Source of the DNA: Medicago truncatula
Taxonomy: Eukaryota; Streptophyta; Magnoliopsida; Fabales; Fabaceae
Length of the DNA: 64,000 nucleotides
Assembly (NCBI RefSeq): GCF_003473485.1
Contig: NC_053042.1
Location: 18,620,501-18,684,500, forward strand
Direction of reading: 5' to 3'
Of the stretch, positions 24,416 through 35,145 are shown one piece after another (the first letter of the stretch is position 1; every line of letters starts with the position of its first letter). Below the pieces are notes generated by a model that did not search any database, had not been told where the DNA came from, and worked only from the letters and a program-made list of their open reading frames with translations. Position numbers and translations under genes: made by a program.

Positions 24416-25290
24416 CTTGACTAGTCTTTTTAGGCCGCAAAAAAAGTCTTCAGTACTGAAACATCAAAAAATTGAAGTTAGTTAAACATGAAACATCACA
24501 AATACAACAACAATAACAAGGGTTATTGATATTAACGTCAAAAAATAAACAACGATAACACAAAGATGACAAATCTGTAATCATGTGAGTCAATAACGGA
24601 TACTTATCTCAGTTTTTATCAAAAACTTTAAAACAAAATTATTCAGATTTATGTATCATATTACCATAACCCACTCATCTCAGTATATAATTATCAAAAA
24701 CAAAAACATGTTAAATATTATCACTTAAAAACAAAAAAACACAGCAACCATTAACTACATAACACAACAAAAACAAATCTGAAAAACAAAGTTCAAAAAA
24801 ATCATATATTCATGTCAGTATTTACAATAGATTCGTTACTTACAATTATCTAACAGTAACATCGAAATCAAAAAATAATAAAATTAAAAACCTAATAACA
24901 TGTGTTTCGATTAACTTAATCTCATATATTCAAACAAATTCATATCAAATAGTAGTGGTAAAAATAACCGATTATATCCAAGAAAAATTATTCGCACATA
25001 AAGTCAACATAGCTACATCAATTTAAACACAAAAAATCAGTCAGATATCAAATCTAAAAGAAAAAGAATGAAATAAACACAGAAACAGTTCAGATCTGAA
25101 GCAAATCGAAGTGAAAAAAAGTGTGAAGAAAAAAACAAGTACCGATCTGAATAAGAACAGAGAAAATAAGTAAGAAAACGATAAGAGAGATGAAAAATTG
25201 AAGGAAGAAATCGAACCTGAAAGAGAGAGCGAGAGAAAGAGAGAGAGGCGGCTAAGGTATGGTGCTGCCTTTCTCGCGTGTTATAAGAAA
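24416..25290 (-). other. EF2: eEF2 leader: 5' UTR and probable leader intron
   Basis: On the minus strand a pyrimidine-rich leader (CTCTCTCTTTCTCTCGC, about 25217-25250) ends in CAG|GTTCGATTT, a good donor. The acceptor GTTTCAG near 24458 precedes a short stretch leading to the ATG. A leader intron of about 760 bp is inferred. A mutated copy of this leader lies at 28819-29120. Confidence 0.55.
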
Positions 25291-25354
25291 GAGAGAAGAG
25301 TGTGTGAAGTGTGTGATGATATATGTATGTGGATGGACCAAGCGAAACCAAAAA
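25008..25354. repeat. Duplicated eEF2 leader/promoter block, source copy
   Basis: Matches 28819-29120 in the same orientation, from 'atagctacatcaatttaaac' to 'accaagcgaaaccaaaa'. The other copy lacks about 95 bp and carries a GATA/GA/poly-G expansion. Confidence 0.85.
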
Positions 25355-25550
25355 CGCAATCCCTAATTCCCTATAACCTAAAATATTCCGTCCAAACAAA
25401 AAAAAAAATATCAAAAGATTTTCTAAATGTTTTATCTTTTTTTTTTTTTTTTTTGTATAGAAGAAGGGAATTTTTTTTGGAATATGCCATTTTTATTTTT
25501 AATAAAAAAAAATACTCCACTCATCCACTTGTAAAATACTACTACTAGCT

Positions 25551-25719
25551 TTAACATACTTAACCAAGTGATAGAGGTAATGAGTTTGTATCATAGAAAA
25601 ATAAAGCATAATTGTATGGTTGATGTTTATGTTTATTTTAGGTTTTTAGTAGATCATTTTGTTTTAAATGTTTTAAGTTGGTTGGTTTTGTTTTAAATGT
25701 TTTAAGTTGGTCTAAAATA
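25551..25719. repeat. Direct repeat B, copy 1
   Basis: About 170 bp matching 27757-27935 in the same orientation ('acttaaccaagtgat' to 'aagttggtctaaaat'), with small indels. Inside it a short unit (ttttaaatgttttaagttggt) occurs twice. Confidence 0.8.
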
Positions 25720-26154
25720 TTTGCAAAGTTTAATTATTTAATACTCAGGAAGACAAATGATAAAGATAAAGTTTTAAGATAGTAAAATAATAAAATGCAG
25801 AAGTAAAGAGTCGATGGGATAAAATAATACTTAGTGCAAATAGTAAGGTTTTAAGATAATAAAGAAACCTTCTCTTAAAAAAAATAATAAAGAAACCTAA
25901 ATTTAATCCCACAAAATTGACTAAATAAAAGTTTCAATTTATAACCCAAAGATTTATTCAAATAATTCATCCCACATATTTGAAAACGAAGTTTAAAAAG
26001 AAGAACAAAATTTTAAAATGCATATGTATAAACACGGGATTGGTTTTAATGGGGTGAAATGAGTAATGTAAACGAGTTTTTCATTGTTGTTTCTGTTTTT
26101 TTTTTTTTTTACAAAATTGATGTTTTTGAGTTTGGGATTTACATGTGTTGTTGT
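25720..26154. other. AT-rich spacer, nothing recognised
   Basis: Low-complexity, A-rich DNA with no gene. Confidence 0.5.
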
Positions 26155-27750
26155 TGTAACGCCCTATTTCTATTAAAGCAATAAAACACGCGAATAATAT
26201 AATATTCAAGAAATAGACGCCGCATCTTCAACAAAATGCAAAACAACATGCATGTATAAAAATTCTCAACAGTTGCAGCGGATATAAATCATACACCTCA
26301 AAGTATACATGTCATGATATCGAATACATCATCATAAAATTCTCCAAAACGTAAATACATCCAGGATAGACAATCTAAGATAAATCATAAGACAGACACC
26401 TAGATCAGAGCCTATCCTAGACTCTAAGGAAACTGATACCGAAGATAGCTCCCGATATGCAATCACTCACCGAAGCAACTAATCATGCACGTCGTCTACC
26501 CATCCATACAGACAGGTAGGCGGTCAAAACCACTAGGGGGTAAGTTTTACATCAATCATAATCAATAAAATAAATTTGAACATAAATGAATCATTTCAAG
26601 TTCCAAATAATTAACATAAATAATTAATCTCAATAATGATTCATAATGATAAATTCAAATATCACAATCAATCACTCACATCCACAAGTATGTCAATTAT
26701 TTCACATTTAGGACTCATGCCACAATATGATATGTCCCTCGACACAACACATAAATGCATGCGGTAGCGTCGTCGCCAATGTCTAGGTCGTCACCCCATG
26801 ATGCCAACAGAACACCATAATCACCTCAATTGGATATAAAATCTGTCACCATCAGTCATGAATGCATGAACATATGACTCGACAACAATGCATATGTTCA
26901 CACAAACCATTCACTACATTGGATATAAAATTCGTCACCATCAATCATGTATGTATAAACATATATCTCAACAACAATACATATGTTCACACAAACAATT
27001 CACCACAATCTCACCAAACACTTAGCATATATGCATTCACCAACAATCCACCATCACATGTCATATATGCACTCACCAACAATCCACCATCACATGTCAT
27101 ATATGCACTCACCAACATTTCACCATCATCATTCAATATCAATACATGAATTTCCACACTTCAAGTAAAGATCAAATACAATAATATTATGATGAACATC
27201 ATATCCAACACTTAATAAGTCACTCACATAACTTCATTTAACCTTACAAAGCTATTCACAAAGATTTACAAGTTAAACGGCTTTAAAGAGTCATTATCGA
27301 CAAAGTCTGTATCAAGTGGCAAAACGGCCAACATTGATAATTTTCAAAGCTAGGTAACTTAATCAAGTTTTAAAACCTACAAATTCATCTTAATCAATCA
27401 TGTAGTCATGAGCTTAAGCCACTTACGAACTATTAAACATTAGTTCAAAGATTAGCTTAAGTTCGTATGAGAAAACCCAAAGTTCATGTATTCCACATTC
27501 CCACCCAAAGTGACGTTTGACATGATTAAGACATTAAACCACTATACAAGCCTTGCCTAGGTCCACTTGGATTGTAGACTCAACTTGTAATCCATTTTAG
27601 TTCACAAAAGTCCATTTCCGGTAAAATCCAAAAGTTACCCAAAAGTTCAATTTTCAAGCAAAATAGAAAATCCCAAATTCGATTGAGTAAATCATGTTCC
27701 AGCAGGTTTAGGAGTACAAACAAAGATTAAACAAGTTGAAAGAATCATTT
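26155..27750. mobile_element. Probable LTR fragment
   Basis: Begins TGTAACGCCC, like the LTR at 42961, and contains imperfect tandem units of about 60 bp (around 26840-27000: 'catgaacatatgactcgacaacaatgcatatg') and about 40 bp (27000-27125). No matching CA end or target duplication was found before repeat B at 27757, so the far end is truncated or undefined and the orientation is unknown. Confidence 0.5.
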
Positions 27751-27756
27751 TACAAA

Positions 27757-27935
27757 GCTTAAACCTACTTAACCAAGTGATGGACTTAAAAGAGGTAATG
27801 AGTTTATATCATGAAAAATAAGGCATAATTGTATGGTTGATGTTTATGTTTATTTTAGGTTTTAAGTAAATCACTTTGTTTTAAATGTTTTAAGTTGGTC
27901 AGTTTTATTTTAAATGTTTTAAGTTGGTCTAAAAT
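27757..27935. repeat. Direct repeat B, copy 2
   Basis: Second copy of 25551-25719. It ends 16 bp before the start of the bL35 pseudogene. Confidence 0.8.
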
Positions 27936-27951
27936 CTAATTCCAACCAAAA

Positions 27952-28412
27952 ATGATGTAGAGATTACTCCCAAATCTTCGCTCTCTCGCCGTTCAATCTC
28001 TACAACCATCTTCTCGCCGTTTCCTCCACCATTCTCTCCCGCAACCACTTCACTCTGCTTCCATTTCTCGCCCTCTCTTCAATTTCTCCTTCGTCTCTAC
28101 ACAAATCACTCCCTTCCCCTTTTTCTCACTCCTTGGTTCTTCAAGTGAGGCATGCTTCGTCTAGGGAAAGGAAGAAGAAAAGAAAGCCGATGACTCCGGT
28201 CACTTCTAAGCTCAAGAAAACTAAAATGAAATCTTATTCGTCTTACAAGGAGGTTCAGATTAATGAATGATGGGACCTTTGGGCGTTGGAGGGAGGGAAA
28301 ACGTCACAATGCTCATTTGAAGTCAAAGATAGCGAAACGTAGATTGAGAATGTCTGCTCTTGTCCCTGTGGCATATGCCAAAGTAATGAAAAAGCTCGAC
28401 TTTTGTGGTTAG
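27952..28412 (+). pseudogene. Mitochondrial ribosomal protein bL35 processed pseudogene
   Basis: Conceptual translation matches the plant organellar large-subunit protein bL35 (mitochondrial type). There is a Ser/Arg-rich presequence (RLLPNLRSLAVQSLQ), then VRHASSRERKKKRKP, MTPVTSKLKKTKMKSYSSYK, NDGTFGRWREGKRHNAHLKS and AYAKVMKKLDFCG at the stop. Lesions: a TAG as the third codon, a frameshift around 28138-28145 between the presequence and mature part, and another near 28250 between SYSSYK and RFRLMNDG. There are no introns, so a retrocopy is likely. It sits between repeat B copy 2 and a SINE. Not translatable as it stands. Confidence 0.85.
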
Positions 28413-28647
28413 AACAATTGTAAGTTGCTGCCAGTTGTAGAAAGTGGACTGGTCAGGTTTTGAATTTAACTCTAATCATTTGTCCACACTCACATTTTAG
28501 AATATGCAGAATGAGCAATTACATAATTGTTTCTTTCTTCTCTATTTGCGTGGAAGAGTTATAGGGCATAATATTTTGATGTTATGCCTCAAAATGGCAT
28601 GCTTTAATGGAAAATGTATGCAATATTGTTAAACATGTGGTGACTGA

Positions 28648-28733
28648 CCGTCCTCGTGGGCTTAGCTCAGTTGGTATAGACAATGCATAATATATGCAAA
28701 GTCCGGGGTTCAAACCCCGACCACTACCAAAAA
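28648..28733 (+). mobile_element. tRNA-derived SINE with 17-bp target duplication
   Basis: Contains pol III box A (TTAGCTCAGTTGG) and box B (GGGTTCAAACCCC) and ends in an A-run. It is flanked by AAACATGTGGTGACTGA (28631-28647) and AAACATGCGGTGACTGA (28734-28750), which match at 16 of 17 positions. It does not fold as a complete tRNA. Confidence 0.85.
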
Positions 28734-28818
28734 AAACATGCGGTGACTGATTGATCCTTTTTGTAGCACATTTGATTTTTCAATTAGCAGTTTGATAAAA
28801 AAAATTCATATCAAATAA

Positions 28819-28971
28819 CATATAGCTACATCAATTTAAACACAAAATCACTCAGATATAGGAAAAAGATAGAAAATAAGTAAGAAAACGATAAGTGAGA
28901 TGAAAAATTGAAGAGAGAAAATCAAACTTGAAACAGAGAAGAAGAGATAGATAGATAGATAGAGAGAGAGA

Positions 28972-29007
<36 letters not shown>

Positions 29008-29120
29008 GGGGGGGCTAAGGTATGGTGCTGCCTTTCTCGCATGTTATATAAGAGATGGAGAGAAGAGTTTGTGAAGTGTGTGATGATATGTCGAAGAGTA
29101 AGGACCAAGCGAAACCAAAA
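28819..29120. repeat. Duplicated eEF2 leader/promoter block, derived copy
   Basis: Copy of 25008-25354 without the eEF2 coding region. It has lost about 95 bp after 'cagatat', and the donor CAG|GTTCG has become CAAGTTTG. A run of GATA, GA and 33 consecutive G (28974-29006), then T and G7, has grown inside it. Confidence 0.85.
28974..29014. repeat. Poly-G tract G33-T-G7
   Basis: Thirty-three uninterrupted G, one T and seven more G. It can form G-quadruplexes and is prone to length errors in sequencing. Confidence 0.9.
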
Positions 29121-29249
29121 GAGATGAAAAGATCTGTATTTAGATAACCATTTAAAATTTGATTTCCGACCTCTTTAGCATTAATATCTGCATCCGTGCC
29201 TGCATGTAGTGAGCTTTGGGGTCAACCTACCACACTCTTAGCTTTATTT

Positions 29250-29319
29250 TTGCACGTAATATTGAGACTTTTTAAATGTTAACCCAACTTTATCTTAGCT
29301 TTATTTTTGCATGCAATAT
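29250..29319. repeat. Short tandem repeat, left part
   Basis: Units of about 60 bp built on 'tttttgcacgcaatattgagactttttaaatgttaacccc' occur here and resume at 30550-30660. The solo LTR at 29320 split the array. Confidence 0.75.
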
Positions 29320-30549
29320 TGATGAGATAAAACCGCAAGTGCACGGTCTTACCGAAGTAGTATGAAAAGAGTATCGTTCCGACAGGGAGTAGTTTAATTC
29401 AATTAACCTTTGATAATGATTAGAGGAGAAATGAGTTGTAAGTTGGGGTTTTCAAGCGATTGAAAGATAAAACAATAATAAAAAGAGAGCCTTGGGATCG
29501 TTGGTCCGTCATAGGCGACAAAATCATTCACAAGTCAAGCCATTAAACCTAAACCTTATTCTAGACCTAGTTTCTAAAGACGAGTTTCTCTTAAGCCTTT
29601 CACATCTCCTATCGGTCTCAGTGAGTGTGTTCCTCTAGTAAGCATGCCTATTTTCATGGTTGATTACTATTAGAATCTTTGAAGATCGAAACTCTATAAG
29701 TCTCAAGGTTCACTAGACTATTTTCATGTTTCACAATCCTTGTCTAAATTCACTTGATTGAATATTAAAGCTCCACTTTCGTTTTATGAATTAACATTTG
29801 GAATGATGGATTAACGATTATCAAACCCTCCACTTTCGTTTCCACAGTTTGATAATATTTAATCCATGTTAAAACGGTGAATTTAGAAGAGAAACTAGGG
29901 TTATATAAAACTAAGGGTTAAGGCTTGACTTGATTAGAATTATGTCATTAGACTTATCCAACAATCCCAAGACATAAGAAGTCTACTCACTCATGGTCAT
30001 CGTTGACATGGAGAAGAAGAGAGAAAGCATAAAAGTAAATAACAAGAAAGTAAAAGAAAAGAAAATAACTTTTATTCAAAAGACAATTGTCACTTATTGG
30101 ATTCCAAAGAAAAGATGATTATTTGTGATGACTAGCTACTCTATTTATAGCATACATTCGACTTAAAATCTAAGCAATTACATTACTAGAATGTTCCACA
30201 AGAAACTGCGGGCTAAAATAGAGTAGCTTAAAATCCAAGCAAAAGCAGCAAAAGTGACTCTGGAGGGTGGCACGGTCGTGTCAATGCTAGCACGGGCCGT
30301 GCCAAGCTTCTAACTTTGGGGGAGACATATTTTTGTCTCCGAATCTTCGTATTTTCGTACTGAATCAGCTCCAAGTCTCTTTCTTTTGCTCCAAGACTCA
30401 ATCCATCCAATATTCATTCCTGAAATAAAATAAAATACAATTTGTAGTAAACTATCTTAAAAAGGAAATAATACTAATATAAAATAAAATAAAATCTAAT
30501 TAAAACTAAACTAAATAACATATAAAAATAGATAATAATTAACTCATCA
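29320..30549 (-). mobile_element. Solo LTR, 1.23 kb, TSD AATAT
   Basis: Termini TGATGAG...CTCATCA, flanked by perfect AATAT (29315-29319 and 30550-30554). No internal region. On the minus strand there is a TATA box in CTATAAATAGAGTAGC (about 30137-30152), followed by a transcript-like region with an AATAAA-type signal, so the LTR most likely reads leftward. Confidence 0.85.
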
Positions 30550-30660
30550 AATATTGAGACTTTTTAAATGTTAACCCCGCTTTATCTTAGCTTTATTTTT
30601 GCACGCAATATTAGGACTTTTTAAATGTTAACCCCACTTTATTTTAAATGTTAGCCCCAC
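30550..30660. repeat. Short tandem repeat, right part
   Basis: Continuation of the array at 29250-29319: two or more units, the last degenerate. Confidence 0.75.
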
Positions 30661-30663
30661 TTA

Positions 30664-31079
30664 TCTGGTGGTTAGTGAAAAAAGAGATATAAAGGTTAAA
30701 AAAACTTTTTCTAATTCTCTTTTTCACTTCGAAGTTAAGGTATTTTACCAAGTGATTGACACACACCTTCAAGAACTTAATAATAAATCTATAGAGGTGA
30801 GTAGTGAATTGCTTATTTGTGTAGAAGGTTTACATCCAAAAGATTTCATTTTTGCATTTGATAGGGAGAAGTTTATTAGTTTAGCTTGATTTTATCCATC
30901 AATATTTTTTCTTTATATTCTCTTCGATGTCAACTTCGACATGCTAGTTTGACTTCTTGTGAACAACTTTCTAATTTAGAAAGGACCGGTGATCTTTCAA
31001 AGAAGTTGGTGGAAACTAGAAAACTTATTACTAATCCAATGTATTTACTTTTAAAGTTAGCATTTAGTATTAGAATTCT
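30664..31079 (+). pseudogene. hAT transposase relic, left part (DUF4371/TTF type)
   Basis: Translation gives FYQVIDTHLQELNNKSIEVS, SELLICVEGLHPKDFIFAFD, REKFISLA(stop)FYPS, then LSNLERTGDLSKKLVETRKL and LLLKLAF. This is the region before the C-terminal dimerisation domain of plant hAT-like 'TTF-type zinc finger' transposases. Stops and a frameshift break it. It resumes at 34138 after an inserted element. Confidence 0.75.
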
Positions 31080-31774
31080 GCTCTTCACCCTGCACATTTT
31101 GCTCGCACCCTGCAGCCATGCCAAAAATACTCTTGCGCAAGTTAACTAGTGCAAGTGTTAATCACTGCCACTTAACTAACGTTGCGTGAGTTAATTAGCG
31201 CAGCGTTAGTTAACTCACGCTACGTGATGTCTTAAACAAGGCAGAACACCTCATTTCTCATATAAAATCTCAAAAATCTCTCTCAAATCACCCAAATCCA
31301 AAATTCCTTCATGTTCAAATCAAACAATACTCCAATAACAAGTAAGTTTTCATGATCAAACACCCTTAACCTTTTATGTTTATATGTTATATTTTTCTCA
31401 TAAATTAGAAATTTTTTAGATCTAGAGTTTGTTTAAATTTTGGTGCTTTTGGCAAGAAATCATACAATGTTTTCATGTAAATGACTTGTGTTGCTTAAAT
31501 GTTTAGATGTTTGCATCTTTATGTTGTAGTTTTGAGTTTTAAAGAATTTTTTTAGACTAGGGTTTGTTTAAATTTTGATTTTTTTGCAAAAAAATGATAC
31601 AATGTTACATGCAAATGACTTATCTTGCTTAATTGTGTTTGGATGTTTGCATGTTAATGTTGTAGTTACGAGTTTTAGGGTTTATGTATAATTTGCACTC
31701 CAAGTGTTTGATGAATTGTTTGAATGAGCTTTTCATTGATTGTTTTTAATTTCTTATTGTGTAGATTTGAAGCA

Positions 31775-32044
31775 ATGGTCGGGTGGATCGACGTTCATGC
31801 ACAATTCAACGGTGGAGAACCGCAGAGGTTGAAGGTTCGGTGTCTTGGTGTAACGTTAAGAGGTTTAAAGGATGAACTCACTGAATTCAACCAAGGAGTT
31901 AACCCCAGAGACACAAGGAGGGTGGAACACGTTCGGTATAAACGTTCAACGCTCGACGAGGGGAGAGTATCATTCACTTGGGTGGAGTTAAAGAACGACG
32001 AAAACGTGACGAGCATGTTTTGGGAGCACATCATGTTCCAGTAG
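31775..32044 (+). CDS. Small ORF inside TIR element, function unknown
   Basis: Eighty-nine codons from ATG (MVGWIDVHAQFNGGEPQRLK...), preceded by an intron-like TTGTGTAG acceptor. It resembles, in my judgement, the N-terminal region of plant Mutator-related proteins (a short ubiquitin-fold-like segment), but I cannot name a family with confidence. The stop at 32042-32044 may be a nonsense change, since the frame continues plausibly for 25 codons (IDMRVTLLSSTEDIIKGLIP) to a second stop at about 32122. No transposase core follows, so the element is non-autonomous. Confidence 0.45.
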   Translation: MVGWIDVHAQFNGGEPQRLKVRCLGVTLRGLKDELTEFNQGVNPRDTRRVEHVRYKRSTLDEGRVSFTWVELKNDENVTSMFWEHIMFQ

Positions 32045-32137
32045 ATCGATATGCGGGTGACATTGCTGAGCTCAACTGAAGATATCATCAAAGGTTTGAT
32101 TCCGCCAGAAGATCGTCATTAGGTACCGAATGCATGC

Positions 32138-32463
32138 ACCTTCCAACTAAAACTTTTGTGTTCCTCTGGATGAGGTAATTCAAACTTGCCAAACGACAAG
32201 TCCTCCGCATTCGCCCAACATTCATGTTTTTTCTTTGAAAGGATTAAATTCTTGTTAGGCTGGTTTAAATGAAGGTATTGAAGTGTCATGAAATGAACCT
32301 CATTTCGTTGGCACTTGAATACCATCATCTAAAGCAAGCATAACAAAAATTTATTCTTTTCAAAGGAAAAGCAAGAACGCCGGGCGAAATGTTTGAGTCT
32401 TGTTGTTTGGCCAGTTTGAATTTACCCCATTCAGAGGTAACACAATTGTTGTAGTTGGAAGGT
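32138..32463 (+). repeat. Long hairpin 1 (about 326 nt)
   Basis: Starts ACCTTCCAACT and ends AGTTGGAAGGT. Arms pair with mismatches and bulges to an apex near 32298 (GAAATGAACCTCATTTC). Downstream of the small ORF, so it could be transcribed in the same RNA. Confidence 0.75.
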
Positions 32464-32717
32464 ACAAACGTTCGGTATAAACGTCCAAAAGATCAAGGAA
32501 TGAATGCACCTTCCAACAACAACAATTGTCTTTCTTTGAATGAGGTAATTCAAACTTGTTGTTGTTTGGCCAGTTTGAATTTACCCCATTCAGAGGTAAC
32601 ACAATTGTTGTAGTTGGAAGGTACAAACGTTCAGTATAAACGTCCAAAAGATCAAGGAATGAATGCACCTTCCAACAGCAACAATTGTCTTTCTTTGAAT
32701 GAGGTAATTCAAACTTG
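32400..32717 (+). repeat. Two tandem 159-bp units, each a miRNA-like hairpin
   Basis: The units at 32400 and 32559 are nearly identical. Each holds an arm with 'acaattgttgtagttggaag' (about 32418-32463; 32577-32622), a loop of about 43 nt with 'cggtataaacgtcc', and a complementary arm with 'ccttccaacaacaacaattg' (about 32507-32551; 32666-32710). The fold-back is about 134 nt, within the size range of plant MIRNA precursors. Confidence 0.8.
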
Positions 32718-32913
32718 TTAAATGGAAGGACTCCAGCATTCGATGAACATCTTAAATGATGGTATTCAAGTGTCAAAGAATGCACCTCATTCTTTTGACA
32801 CTTGAATATCGTCATTTAAAATGCTCATCGAATATTGGAGTCTTGCAGTTTAACAAGTTTGAATTTGCCCCATTCAAGGGTAAGATAATTGTTGCAGTTG
32901 GAAGATACATTCC
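32661..32913 (+). repeat. Long hairpin 4 (253 nt)
   Basis: The arms 32661-32782 and 32788-32913 pair nearly perfectly around a five-base loop. The inner 68 bp of stem (for example 'tattcaagtgtcaaagaatg' against its complement) has few mismatches. The left arm overlaps the right arm of the second 159-bp unit, so alternative folds exist. Confidence 0.8.
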
Positions 32914-33374
32914 GGAATGTAATGTAATGATAGGAACATGTATTAGTGAGAATCAGCTATATAAGTTATTTATTGACTTTTTATTCGAATTTATTCAATA
33001 CACGTCGCATAATTTTTATTTGAATTCACGCTCTCGCAATTTTTATTCTAATTCAAGCTGAATTTATTTATTGACTTTATTCAAATTATTTTATTTCCTT
33101 TATTCTAAATTATTTTATTTACTTTATTCTAATTTATTTATGCACTTAAAATAAATATTGATTCAATATTATTCATAAAAAAATACAAATATAAATAAAA
33201 GTAAATGAACTAAATTAATATTTATTTATTAAATACAACATTAGAAAATAAAAGCAAATATAAAATAAAAAGGAATAAAAAAATTGAGGCATATAACAAC
33301 ATCTTATTTTATTAACAGAATTCATACAATTCAATAATTGATACGATAATTTATTCGAATTCACTAAATCTACT

Positions 33375-33567
<193 letters not shown>

Positions 33568-34137
33568 ATAGTGAGCAGCCTTCTTGGCAAAAATACATCA
33601 TCAACTCTTGAGCTAAATTTAAATATGTTTTTTTTTTATACCCCAAGAAGAATCTCTTTACCCACAGTAAAAAGTTTATGGGGTTAAAAAAGCAGATAAC
33701 TTATCCCAAGCGTCGATCACTTCCCCAAGTCGGCTACTTACTGTTTTACCCCGAAGAAGATTGATCACTTTTGCCCCCAAAGAGAATATTGAAAGAAAAA
33801 AAAAAAGAGAAATAGAGGGAGAGAGTGAGGAGGGGGAGAAAGTGAGATGGTGTGAGGAATTAGGGAAGTATGGAGGGATATTTATAAGTGGGAATGGTAG
33901 TATAGGTTGTAAACACCATTAATATGGTCAAAAAACGTGTAAAATTTGGCAAAAAAACGTGTGAAATGAATGTTGAAAACTGACCAAAGACCCAAGAACG
34001 TTTGTTCTTCAGAGCTAACCACCAGCCAAGCTGCGTGATTTAACTCGTGCATAAGACACTGGTGCCTGACTTAACTAACGCAAGAACATATTTGACATGA
34101 CTGCAGTGGCACGAGCCAAATATGCAGGGTGAAGAGC

Positions 34138-34347
34138 AATATTCTTAGTATTACATGTAGCAGCTGCATCTTTTCAAAGGAGTTTATCCACTATAAACTT
34201 TATGATGAATCAATTGCACGACCATATGGGAGGTGAATTTTGGAATGATTGTCGGACAACATATATAGTGATACATTGCATAATGTTGAAAATGAAAAAA
34301 TCTTAGAACACATTTAAAACATGAAGCCATACCGAGAGCAATTGTAA
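34138..34347 (+). pseudogene. hAT transposase relic, right part (dimerisation domain)
   Basis: Continues the relic at 30664: LVLHVAAASFQRSLSTINFM, then QLHDHMGGEFWNDCRTTYIV and MKPYREQL at the stop. This is the hAT C-terminal dimerisation motif (the usual A-T-VERAFS...MGDEWLND pattern, degenerate here). Frame changes are present. Confidence 0.75.
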
Positions 34348-34399
34348 TTCTTCGATATTAAGATTATTGTATTTATTTTATCGATATACAATGATATTA

Positions 34400-34638
34400 C
34401 CTCCGTTCCTTTTTATAAGACCCCTTTGTTATTTCCAACTACATTAATTATTTCCCCCTATTTATTATACATCTTTTTCTTCAATCAACTATAAATAACA
34501 TGTTAAAAACATAAATCATCCAACTCTTAAAGGATAAAATTGTAAAAACAACAGTAATTACAAACATAATTTAATATAAATATCCACTATCTCCCGTTAT
34601 TTTTTTCAAAAGAGTCCTATAATTAAGGACGAAGGTAG
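34400..34638. mobile_element. Stowaway-like MITE
   Basis: CCTCCGTTCCTTTTTATAAGA at the left and GGACGAAGGTAG at the right, flanked by TA on both sides. About 239 bp, non-coding. Confidence 0.7.
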
Positions 34639-35145
34639 TATGATTATGATTGTTATAATCTCAATTTTTTGTTAACGATGTCTTCTTTTTATTGGTTATA
34701 AATTTATATATTTTGTATAAATATTTTTGATAAACAACTTTGACACACTTACAAAAATTTCTGGATCCGTCCTGACCACATATGTTGTTACTAAATAAAT
34801 AAAAATTGAATTCTAAACACTAAAAAGGTACGCAATATGTTCCTAAATAAAATAAAATAAATTGAAGTTAAACTGTGCTCAGCCTTAAAGCATTTTTGGC
34901 ATTTCCCGGAACTAACAAACACGAGTGCGTGCTTCAAATAAATACAATGCTTAATCCAAATTGTTGAAGGGACAGTAGTGAACTCAGTCAAAAATATCTA
35001 AAATAAAAATAAAAAATTGTCTTGGGGTGCCTCGTTTCTTACCTATTCAAAACTTAGTTTCTGTATTGGCAAAATTGTATATACGAAGACCCGCATCAAC
35101 TAAGGCAATAATTTAAGATATTGAAAAACAAATGTGAAGTTCAAA
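34639..35145. other. Intergenic / NSN1 3' flank
   Basis: AT-rich and no gene seen. Probably includes the NSN1 3' UTR just left of 35146. Confidence 0.5.

Noticed and set aside
25037-25414. Small membrane-like protein on the minus strand
   Set aside because: It overlaps the eEF2 leader and promoter; the hydrophobic look comes from pyrimidine-rich untranslated DNA.
28651-28730. tRNA gene
   Set aside because: Has box A and box B but no complete cloverleaf or anticodon arm, ends in an A-run and is flanked by target duplications, so it is a SINE.
28848-29108. Proline-rich small protein on the minus strand
   Set aside because: Pro run is the poly-G tract; the rest is a copy of the eEF2 untranslated leader.
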